From: Paragonimus westermani
Lineage: Eukaryota; Platyhelminthes; Trematoda; Plagiorchiida; Troglotrematidae
Length of the DNA: 64,000 bases
Direction of reading: 5' to 3'
NCBI GenBank assembly: GCA_008508345.1
Contig: QNGE01000299.1
Coordinates: 154,888-218,887 of the forward strand
The notes below the pieces were generated by a model. The model was not told where the DNA came from and made no database searches. It worked only from the letters and a program-made list of their open reading frames with translations. The translations under genes and the position numbers were made by a program. This document shows positions 11,501-23,500 of the stretch, piece by piece; position 1 is the stretch's first letter, and the number at the start of each line of letters is the position of its first letter.

Positions 11501-14500
11501 GAGAGTGGAGCACATCCCCCAAGTGGCTCGCCGGGACAGTGAGCCAACGCATGCCAGATTACCAACGTACAAACAGAAACCTGGTGTCGTCAAGCCCAAA
11601 ACACCCAATCGCAGCAGGTCATGTGAATTCTCCACCACCTCGTTTATGGTCCTGCTACACAATCGCAAAATTAAGATGGTGTTTTCCGAAGCGTTATTGA
11701 TCAGGCGTCACGCGCGGGCCCTCTGTTGGCAAAAAGTGCAGACGCAATCAATTTCGTTACTACGGCAGAGAAACCGTTCACCTCATTCGGAATGTGCCAT
11801 ATGACTTCCGTTCATTTTATTTTGTCGCCATACCCTATACCTGTATGATCGAATGTTTTATGTAAATGACCAATGCGGATAAAGGAAATGCTCGCATCGC
11901 ATAATATATCTTCTAGCCGTCCTGATCAATTGAATAGACGGAACTCAGTGCTTAAGTTCGTTTAGTCAACTTTTAACGCCGTACTGGTCCGATACTGGTT
12001 TGTCGAAAGCACATGTTCCGCAATTTGCTTCTTCACTGAACACGTGATAAGTTATACGAGATTGCAGTCTATCGGTGTTTAAGTTTTTGAACGTTTTACG
12101 GATAACACATTGTCTGATTCCGTTTGCTTCATCTTTCTCCAAGACAGAATAAACAAATATCCTTGGTGAGTGAAATTTATTTTGCATCAAAGCCGACTTC
12201 CAGTGTAATGAACAAACATTTGTTCTAACTGGTGGTTCCCTTCAAGAGACAGCGGACACTGATCTACTGTCTCGCAATAGATGTTGTATGCCCACGAACA
12301 TGAAGTCACTTTCGTGACCTGGCTGTTCAGATGACTATTTGAGACTAGCTGAAGACAGCCTTGTAGGCTTTTCTCATTTTATTTCAATGCTCACACACGG
12401 TTTCTGAATGTTTTTAAAACGTGACGCAGTTTCTCATTGAACTGTGAGCTTTCCCATAGCGGTTTATTTTTCGAAACAATCTTTCCCGGTGCTTCTCAAG
12501 TCAACTGAGGCAACAAGTTGTTCTACCATATATCTGAATACCTCAAAAAAATAGCAACCGGTTTTTGGTGTGTGGGTTGAGTGCGGATGTGTCTCACTGA
12601 GGGTTACCAAAAGTTCGCCAGTGATTTCTGCTTATGTTGGATAGATGATCAGCTTGTAACGGACAGTAGAATACACTGTCAAACTTCATCAGTAATCATT
12701 GTTGATCGGTCATTTAAAGTGTACTTAACACCTTCTCACTGCCCTGCTGAAAAAGTATCAACCATACGACTTATTTGTAATTGACTGTAAGGCGAATGAC
12801 GCAATACTTGGCTTCAGCGACCAGCAACTCACTAGTCCACACATTTTAAGATGACAGACGCCTGAAAATGCGACCATACAGTATGTACTCCTGCTGAGAC
12901 TTGTTCTCACTACCGTTGTCATTGTCCGTAAGGCTTGCTGCCGATGGAGTCCGAATACAGATACAACAACAATACAGTGAGCCTCTATGTATTTGAGGTG
13001 GCCAGTTTTTTCAGGAAAACATGCAAGTGATTATTATTCGAAATGAAATTTTCGAAACGATAATTTTGGGGATAAGTGATCAGGATAGAGGGTATATTGA
13101 CAAAAGTAATAGGAAAAATATAGTGCACACACACTACCTATTAGCACAACTTTATGTTAATTGACAACCTCTACCACGAAAACGGTTTAAAACTGGTCAC
13201 GTACCATTTTTTTCTAAAATCAATCTATTTGGAATGCTGATTTGCCACAATCAAATTTAGTTTGTGAACAATTCTAGCAGTACTGAACGGACAGTAAGAC
13301 AAATAGGAGAACCGTGTGAACGCAATTGCTTAAATGTGAATGATTCTAGTTGTATTAGTAAGTATTCATTAGCTTACTATCTTTTAGCCAAATCACGTCT
13401 TCTTCTCCCCAGTCCGAGGAACTCGGTTTTCCAAATTTGATAGGAATCTGCCATTGGAAACTGCCCAAGAAAATAGGATAGTCAAGAACGGATGACACCT
13501 ATGGTTTTTGTCGGTAAACGCCCGTTATATTGGGTGATATTGATTAATAAAAGTACTGTTCATTGAATACGACTTCAAAATGTTCAGAAATGAACGCTTC
13601 TGGGAATGTCGGTTGACCACCGTAGAGATTCAGAATAGTTGACCAGCCAAACTTTAGCCTAGATCGATTCCTACTTCTGGTCAACTAACCTAGCTTAATG
13701 AGACTTATTCAGCAGCCACTAGGCTTACTTGAAGTGTTCATAGCTTACGTGATAGATATTACATAAACAACTATCTGAAGGATGAACTATTTGACATGAT
13801 TGTGTATATACGCGTCCGGTTGTCCAGTTCGATCGCGACAGAAGTCTGGTGGTGTACACAATGAACTTCGGCCTATGTAAAGTCATGCGCTCAACAAATT
13901 GGTCCTGTATAATCGTTGTATCAAAACGAACGCACAAACAAAATGACCTGATGGACACTAGAAGGCCATGGCCATGCTCAGGCAAGTTCCCAGTTGGTGA
14001 TATTCATAGTGATTTGCTCTGGGAGCACACAGTCATCTCTCAAATCATAACAAGTGAGCCGCCATAGCCGAAACTATCATTGGATCACCTGTCGGTTTCT
14101 TTCGGTCGCTAATCAAACATTACACCGTGAAATGGTGTAGATTTCTTGACAAGTGAAATGAGTATATTCATACTGCATCGATTGACTAGTACGAAACAGA
14201 AACCTATCATTTTTTGGTCATTATAAAGTGGCGGTATATTAAACCTGTGTGTTAGTTAACTTTCATCATCCGAGATTCACATTTTATACATACATACATA
14301 TATATATGTATATACATATAAGCAGTAATGTATGTTTTATATCGTGTCACGCCACTGTTTGTTTAAGAAACGCTGTAGGCAGCCACTTACTCAATGGTCA
14401 CATTTGGTTTATTCAATTTTATCTGTACTGAGTTCTTCGTTTTTGGACAAAGTAACACACTTGCGGTTATACATCATACATTCCCGTTAGTACACTTCGT

Positions 14501-17500
14501 TGGGATTATTTTCAAAATAGTTCAGTCTAGTGAAAAGTGACGGTACAGAATACAGTTATCCCAGGACTGAAGCCTTAATAGAGAAACCGCATTGCTGTTC
14601 GTTGGCACTATACCATCTATCTGGAGCCCAGGCTTGAGTCAGTGCTACGATCAACATCCTCCCTTGACAGCCACAAATAAGAAACCAGTCACAACTGGCA
14701 ACCATTTACGCCGGATCGAATTATTCAGCTCAGTTGACTACGGTGTTTAAAAATTTCCAGGATATAACCATTTGAAAAATCAGCTAACTTGAAACGTGAC
14801 GGATTCTCCGGCGGGTTATTCTCCGGGTTGTCTAAATAGTGAGATTGATTGAGTTTAAACAAATTTGTGCCGATCCTTTCAACTGTTACCAGTGGATAGT
14901 TCATTTGCATCAGCCACGTTTCCATAACGGATTTGACGTCCACATCTTTACCAGTGCTTCTGGCAGCCTGAATTATAAACAAACATGGTAGAAATCAATC
15001 AGAATTATGCGCTGCTCATTTTTTTATACATTGAACAACTCTTTCCTGATGAACTTTGCCTTGAGAAACCAAAAGGGCTACTTGCTACTACAGAGTAGTG
15101 TAAACACAAATGATCAAAACGGGTAAAGACGGTTACGTGACTACCACTTATGGGACTGAGCACTGAGGAATTTGTACAAAAACTACTGCTTACTCATAAT
15201 CAAAACGCTGTTGAACAAATTCAGATGGTCATGCGATTTCAACTTGAAGAGAAAACGTAAGTGTATGGTCACGGATTGAAAGTAACAGGACAATTACTGC
15301 GTCTTCTCGGTGGATGATTAGCCATTCTGAGTTTTACTGGCGAGCGAATGTGGCTGGGGAATTGAGTACGATAATTTAGTCGTGTCTTATGTGAGGTCGT
15401 TGACGCAGCGGTCGAGAAAATCACATCATGAAGCGTTGTCAGAGCTGGAATCAATTATAATGTTTTTTGAAGGGAGTTTACTGGAGCATCTTTGGAAATG
15501 TGACAGCCGAAATCACTTCAGAATGTTATTCAACTTACATCAAACCTTGGGGCTTTTAGTCGTAAAGCATCCGAGAAACGATGGCCAGAATCACCAGTGT
15601 TCAGGTGCTTAGTCCACTGAGTTATGAAACTAAACTTGCAGAGCAGAAATTTTATACTGTGTTCAGAGTACCCATAAATTTCCAGTTTATGGAACCAAAT
15701 GTCAGGACGGGAAATGTAAAAATATTTGGGGCAAGATTCAACACATATATAATTATTGGAAGCGTGAAAAGTTCACCTCTGATAGCAGGCTAATATTGCA
15801 ATCTATATTCCACAATCCATTGTGAATTGACGATGCCAACGAGTTTATGGGGAAATGCAAGCTGGTGGAAACCGTCTGCATGTGCCAATCTCTATCTATA
15901 CTGTTGTATCAAGGCAAAAGTTGGCAAATTTCAAAATGTCTAAGATACGTCTGTTAAGAAAAGTTGGCGACCTCAACGGTGAAAAAAAATAGAAAGCTGA
16001 AAGTCGGTTGAAATCTACTTACATCTAATCGGGAACCGCATAATTGTTTGGCCAACATGTACGAGGTGTCTATGCTATCTTGATTTAGCACCTTGATATA
16101 TCTATTGAGAATATTTGTGACAGTAGATTGTATTATTTTATAGGTTGAGCCCATCCAAACTCATCCCAAGATGACCATAAAGTCGGCACTGGAGCTGCTC
16201 GTACTTGTACTATGTGCACACCAAACTGCCAATCATAGCTGTTCTTTAATGAGTTGAAACTAGGGTGTGCTGTAGAAATGGTCTATATTAAAGTGAGTAT
16301 TCGTTTCTCTTGAAATAAGACTCCCGAATTTAAACATCCATTTGTTAGAGAATTACAATTTTATGCCAATTTGAATATCGATGGGCATTGTTCGAGTTTC
16401 ATCAACTAAAAGTTTGCAATCTAAATTATCAACTAATGTGGGCAGTCCCATCACTCAAAAGACAGTAACTGCTACTTCATACTGCAACCTAATGGCCAGA
16501 ACTGATGTACCATCTAAAATACGGTTCTTCTATAGACCAGACCAGAATTAAATTCATGCATCCGACCTCTCCAAAGTAACTTACTCCCCACAAATGAAGC
16601 AACCGATGCATCTAATAAATGGGAAATTTAGTGTTTGTTAACCGGCGTTATGATGTTTAAAAAAATGACTTCATTCGTGTTTTGGTACTCTAACTTTGGA
16701 GTTCCGTCTCGAGTTCATACGGTACGCTGAGCTTGAGTCCATATATGAGCTCTCAACCGCAAGCAGTTAATATTCATCTCCCTATTAAAACAACGCATCG
16801 TTCCCTCTGCGTTGCCAGTAGATTGCTACGTGACCTTTGAAAATGGCAGCGGAAATGTTTCCAATTCTCAATATGTTTTTGAACATATGCGTAATGATGA
16901 CCCGACAACCACATCACCGAAAAGATGTCAGGTAATTTCAATGTCATGTTGTTAGCGGTGAATTAAATCGCGTTCACAGTTTACTTGACCTCCACATGAC
17001 CAACCCAATTTGTGTCGCGGCTTCAAATTGAGGACACCATAGCAATATGGTTTGGCTGTGTACTTCTGTTGAGGATAGTTCCCATACTTTGTGCCCAATT
17101 CACTGTCAGACATAACTTTTCAAGTAGACTTTGACCTAGTGGCGGATCTATGTTCAAAAGAATTAATTAGGAAGCCATTAGATGTCCAAGGTTTGAAATA
17201 TTACTTACTGATTGTGTGTAGAGTCGAATACCACAAAACTTACTTGTCAGTCGGACGAACCACTTATCCTGTGTGTTACTGATTGTCAGTAACTACGATG
17301 CCAATAGAGGTTAAAAATCGGTCGTTTTAGGTTCAAGATACAAACGAGCATAACTTACAAAAAACTTCGAATACTTTACTCTGATAGCGAACGTATCAGC
17401 GGTTTCGATACGGTACTTTGTTTTATCCTGGTTATTTGGACAGAACTTTATAAGCAACCTGGAAGTAAACAGCACGACCGCGCTTGATGAAAACCTTCTA

Positions 17501-20500
17501 TCTTCCGATTTTAATCAGGCCGGATGATACTCACTTGTGCTTCGCCATCAGTTGAGTGCTTTTAGTAAAATTTGGTTGTTTACCACAAAAAATCACCTCC
17601 GTGGATTGGAAAATAATTAGTGTTATCAAAGAATGAAACGACGATGTCAATTCATCATGGTGTGTGTGAAACATGGTAGTGCAAGGCTAAGTGCTGCGCC
17701 ATTGTGGTGGAAATTTCGATTCACCGATTATCCAAACAGAAGATATGAAAACGGCCAATCCAAATATCGCATTAAACATACAACATCAGGATTGGACGAA
17801 CAGACTCAGTGTTGTGCCTTCCGCTTTTCGCCAATTCATCTGTTCCGTTTTCCACCAATTAACATACAGTTTATGACAGGCTATGATTTCTTTAATACTG
17901 TTGTACATTCGTAAATTTGGCGTCTCAGTTCATGAATAACAATTGCTTGCTGCTACCAGCACCAGGTCTTCTCCTTATTACTTGCGTGGGAGGTTTCAAG
18001 TAACGCACGATTCCTAGGGCCATTCGAAGTCCCTAATTATGAGTACCACAGCCATATTGAGCTTTTCCTGGGATAATGTAGTAATTGATGTGACAGTGCT
18101 TTAGAAGGACATCGAGAAGACGACTGTGTAACTCATTGAACCGGTCTGTAAACCTTTTCGTGTAGGAAAATATCAAGAGGTAAACATGAGAGAGATCGTT
18201 ACTCAGTCTTCGAAGAAGGTCCGTCACTCTCGTATTACACGTGTATCTAGTGAAACTAAGATAATATAAGCTAAACCGAACTACATAAGAGTAAAGTTAT
18301 TCCTCTACAAAGATCATCTCATGAACACGATCTTCTCAGAATTGGCCTGTGTTTAGGCAGTTTCTGCTAGATGAGAATAACACTTAACACCGGATACCCA
18401 CAGATTCCAGCTATACTGGAGTTTGTGAGTAGTTCGCGGAGAACCGGAAATTCCACACAAGGATTGTCTCGAGTGTTATCAACAATTTCAACTTGCTTAA
18501 AAGCCGAAGACACAGTTTCTTATCCAGAGAGATCGAAAGTTATTTTTGTGCAATAAGGAATGACAATATTTCAAACATTAGATCATTGCTGTGTTGATTA
18601 GTATTGCTGAAGTTAAAGTGACGCTTGTCCAAAAATTCAGACCTTCAATGGCTTTTCAATGTTTAATTTGGCTACAATAAATGGTTCCCAGTCCACTTAA
18701 CTTGTTGACTCCCCTAATTAAAATTTAAATGCACCTTGTGGGTTTTATATATGAACTCTAAGGCAGGTTTGCGGAGCAAAATATACACGTGAAATATTGA
18801 ACACTGTTTTAATTATTTCTGATGCTCACTTCGGTAAGTGATCTCCATAAATCTTCATGAACAGTGTTCTTGAATTTGAATTCTTGAAGGTAATTCTAAA
18901 ACATAAATTGGACAATAGGTTTGTTCACAATCAAAAGAAGCCCAGATGCAACTCCCCGCGTTAATATATCGAAATCTGTAACTACGTATACTACTGACGG
19001 TTTGTTGATAGCTTGTGGGGTAAATAAAAAGGTTGACCTGTGGTTTAAAGTAAGCAACCTTGTGGACTGAGATAAGGAATAGGAGTTTACAGGTTTCTGC
19101 AAGACACAGAAAGATGGATAGCTCATCGGTGCCCTTCTCAGAAAAGTACATTTGTCTGATCGTTCCATGAGTACAGGGAACAAAAAGTAACAGGGTGACG
19201 TGTGTCTTGTCAACGTGTTGTATAAGCATGACAAAATGACCGATGAATATTGACAGGCAACAACAGGAAGTAAACAAGCTGAAACATGTACATCTTTTAG
19301 CCGGTAGAATTGTAGTAAGGAAAGGAAGGAGACAGAAGCGAGGCTGTTCGACCCTCATTTACGTGGCAACCAAAGGGAGTTTTAACCAGGTTGACCAAAT
19401 AAGTGACGAAATGAAGAAGAACGGTGACAACCAAGATTGTGAGTTCACTACTAGCGTGTTTATCTGCTGGTTATAATGCGGTGTGTTAGGTGCATTTTCA
19501 AAAGCACCAATTCAGGGCTAGCTGCTTTGGAGGTAAAATTGTACACAGGCTTTAAAAAAAGTCACTGCAAAAATGTTTATCTGTATAGCTGATTGAAGGA
19601 AATCTTCGAAGAGTCGTTAGGTAAGGAAACAGGAGGTCGCAAACGTTCTACAACCATTTAATTGAAAATGGGACATAATTTCGCCGATTAAAGTACAATT
19701 TAAAACTGCGGGAAAAAATCATTTTCCGCTAAGAATGTCCTGTAGAATTTTTGATCAAGTGTGCAATTATCTACGCCTATATTAATATTAACAAAACTAT
19801 ATATTCTGCTTACATTCAAATCATAGGTTTATCGTCCGGCGTCCGTTCGTTTTACTAACAAAACCATCGGCATCACTACGTATGACGTCATCAGGGTTCA
19901 CAGTGAAGCGTTCACGCATGACAATACTACTTAACTGTTGCATGATCAGTGACAGGTTTGACGATTAGCGACCCCTTTTTCCCTTACGTTTTGGACTGTG
20001 CTGCGGCCGGTCTCGAGTTCCTTACAGATGAGTCTAGTTTGAATCTGGTACCTTGCACCTCGGGGTTTTGAAAGGACAACTTTCTTCCAAATCCCTGTAC
20101 ATCCTGATATCCGTGTCGAATTATCCGGTCCAAACGCAGCCACAATATTTCAACGTAAACTTGGTTTTGTGCACAAACAAATATGTAAATGAGCTATGTA
20201 CGCAGCACGTAAGCAGAGGGTTGCCTCATTCCTTCGTTAAACACTGTATATGTGTATGGACGGGGGGGTTAAAAGTTGTCTGGTCAAGCTCACATCTTGT
20301 ACCAACCTACCCGCAATCCAAGCCGAAAAGTGTCACGACCCAAGAAGGATTCCATCATTCGCAGTACCGACGCACCCTAAAATGAAGGGAATTAAAGCTC
20401 GTTCAAATTAACCTGTTCCGGATTTTTATGACGTCTTAATTAAAAATGACAATAATAATTATGTATAAGAGAAATGATGGCTAGAAGTCTGGAACTTGAC

Positions 20501-23500
20501 TAAATTGAAATCATTGACAGAAGCAGCAAGCCCAGACGTGGCAGGTGCTACGGAACCGTACGGAAAGCTTGGAAGTTCTATATCTAGAGTCAGTTGTCCA
20601 CTCAGCACACTACCAAATGATCCAGCAGCTTGACTACTCAAGCAGGATTTCTCGATCATCCTAAGCTGGAACCCACAAACGTTATCGAGGAGCAATAAAG
20701 TTGTATTGCTAACAATTTTTAATAATAGTCTCCAGAAGAAAAGTATATGAAATGCATCGTGTTGAATTTGTTTAAGATCGTCTGATGTGTTTTTCGTCTT
20801 AGGTTTGATAAGGTGCGCATCGAAGAATTTGTTGAGGCCTGTTCGATTTGATTTTTGAAAGCCCATTCCCAATTCACCTTAATTTGTTTTTGCCGTGTTT
20901 AGTGAAAAATCGTGGTGAATTTTGTACCATAATTTGACGTAAAATGTCTAATTTCCTTTTTCTCTTTAATTGCCATTGCTTGTCTATTAAAACTTTCTTT
21001 CTTGACATTGTTTGACACACTCTTATCCTCATTTACACTTGGTTGTTGTTGAATGGTAGCTACTGTGGACTCACGTTTGGTTGTTCCATTCTGAGCACCT
21101 TTCTGCCGAATAATTTGTATATCCGGCTTATTCCGATTCAAGGTGAGAAAGTACCTTGATTTTGATTTCGTCAAATATTACCGTATAAATTCAAATCCTT
21201 TCGAACACTTTCTGCGACGTATTTTTAAACTTCAAAGATAATTCCGTTAACCAGACCGTCTGAATATGCGCTACTGGAATTGTCGAGTACGAGTTACTGA
21301 GTGAATTACTCCAAATTAGCTGGGGCGATTTAACACAAAACATAAAGCCTTTTAGTACTACAGTGCCTTTCTACGTAAGCCGCAGACCCCTGACGTAACG
21401 CCGGTGTTCGATTGAGAGATTGATTGTTTACCAAACATGTGTTTCGCAATCTGCCTTAAAAAGAAAATCAAAAGTGTGAGCTATCAAATTATGATCAGTC
21501 CGCTCAGCTTCGTCGGGCTGGTGCACATTAGATACCTAAGTTCGACCCAGTCGAAAAGATTTCGTTAACCTAGTCAAGCTAGCTTAACCATCACGAGCAG
21601 TTATCGATTGGTACTGTTGCTGTGGGGACAGTAAAGCCTGCAATTACACTTGTAGAATACAAACATAAAGATCCAAAGAATGCTGTACAATTCAGTTAAA
21701 AACGTCAAACGCAAGGATATGTCTAGCGAATGATCACGTTTTGATGCCCTTAACCATACGGCTTTCTTAGTACTGAATACGTACATTGTAAAAGTTCATG
21801 AACTAAATAGGCGGCACAACCAGTGGAAACAAAGGCTTTTCTGATCACTGGCATTTGTGTCCGATGTCACGTTTCATTTCATAAAGTTACTGTGTGGATA
21901 TTAGATTTGTGTAACGCGTTAGTTTTCCTTTACGGTCAGCATTTTTGGAAACAACAATGCATCTATGATCAATAACGACGATCCAATGTATCCGGAAAGG
22001 CTGAATACATGTAACTGTAGTGTGAACTTGACATTCACGGTTTGCTTGAATCATTTCAAGTGTAAGTCTAACACTGATGGTGGGTGGTGAAACTTTTAAA
22101 TCGTTTGCTATTAAATGAACCTTCAGTAATCTATCTGGGAACTCGGACAAAATGATTCTGAACAGGATGTTTAAAATTTGTTATACACACGTAATTATCG
22201 TTCTCTTGATTTTACGCCATACCGATATTGCTCATTTCCATCTTCTTAAGGAATGTAGACAAAAAAATTACCATTCTTTAACAATTACTCACTTTATTAT
22301 ATGAAATAGCATCGAAAAGCTCGTTGATTTCTTTCGGAAAATGAACAGATTGAATTACAGGTCGTGAACTAGATGTGGCGTCGTGACCCAGCGCCTTTTG
22401 CACATCTTCCAACAGGAATTGTTCATCCTTAGTAATAACGACAACAACAAAACGCATGGCAAATTAGTTAACACGTGCACACTCTATTAGAAATCCGCGA
22501 TGATTTACTAGTGTGAATTATCCTGCCTTTACGATCATCTGATCAGTTGATGAAGTGTTTACAAGGATTTGGGAGACATACAAGGTGTTTGGTAAATAAC
22601 ACGCTTCTGCTCTGTTTGGCTCTCACTTGTAAAAGAATGTGTGTGCATGTGCTGGCTTTCAGATTCGGAACTCAATGCGAACAACCACGTACACTCTCGG
22701 AGCATGACCACAGCTGTTTCTGGTGACCGACTGCCTCAATAATGTTAGTGGTATAAGAAGTGTCACTGGTTATCAGTGATTATTTTAAGTGATGTCAGTT
22801 CCATGACTGGCATCTGAGGTAGTTACACACATAGTGAACTTTGGTTAGGACATAAACCCAATCTGTCCTTGTGTTGTTCACTGCGGTGGTCACTTCACAA
22901 TATACTCTCTATAGCCCGATAGCAATCGTTAAGCCACAGTCTGGCAATAAAAAACGAAAGATATTTTGATCGCTCCAATAACTCACTTTAAGAAGGGTAG
23001 TTTGTCATGTCTGGGGTCTCCCAATCAACCACGCGAGTGCATGGAAAGCACTCGAAGAAAACTATGCCTCGTGTCAAATCATGCTATCTGTTTCACATAG
23101 TTGTGAGTTTCATTACTGCTTGCACCATTTTTTGTGTTTATCAGACATTTTTTGCACTAACTTAACACTCAACGGTAGTAAGAAAGAGAGCAGTCATAGA
23201 TATTGCTCAGATTAAGAAAAACATATAGGGAACAATTGTCGATAGCCGAATTGCATGATAGCCACAGGAACTTAGAATATGTGCTAACAACAGAAGTTAG
23301 TTTAATTATTTGTAAGATATCCGCACCAAATTTAGTACGAATGAAGTTGAATAGTTTGGGCATCTTGGTTTACATGTTATTGATAAACAGATTGGGAATA
23401 ACAACGTTTCGAGCAAGTTGTAATACTCTACGTTTCAACCAACTCGGGTGGTCTTCCTCAGGAGTGTTGAAATCGAAATCGAAGGTGATTTCGATTACAA

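Larger units (their letters stand above)
9139..11810 (+). mobile_element. Penelope-like element (degenerate, RT + GIY-YIG)
   Basis: Layout: inverted repeat head (arms 9139-9224 and 9311-9400), a long open frame 9664-10257 in the position of the PLE N-terminal region, then the reverse transcriptase and a C-terminal GIY-YIG endonuclease. RT pieces: [15 protein letters not shown] and FITKDVLS (10410-10580; PLE 'K.GVPLRPI.S...' and 'F.K'), [15 protein letters not shown] (about 10735-10780; PLE 'Y.Q.DG.AMGSPLGP'), and FPLINLPYI then [14 protein letters not shown] (11255-11370). The endonuclease tail is [20 protein letters not shown] then [14 protein letters not shown] (11625-11740). Stops, frameshifts and a lost YxDD show it is inactive. 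It lies in an aminopeptidase intron, opposite in strand. Confidence 0.82.
11811..14788. other. Intron, no secure gene content
   Basis: Apart from the tentative exon at 11985-12068 and an AT-rich microsatellite, nothing coding is recognised on either strand. Confidence 0.5.

Noticed and set aside
15954..16154. Minus-strand frame ending at a GTAAGT donor (about 66 codons)
   Set aside because: Considered as an exon between aminopeptidase exons 10 and 11, but those join directly in phase 0 and the sequence has no M1 pattern.
18855..19358. 167-codon minus-strand open frame
   Set aside because: Overlaps exon 10 in another frame; cysteine/phenylalanine-rich with no recognisable pattern.
20640..20680. 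LRMIEK in a minus-strand frame, first taken for the GASVLRML exon
   Set aside because: The real exon ([13 protein letters not shown]) was found at 20311-20376 with correct splice sites; this one lacks the flanking pattern.
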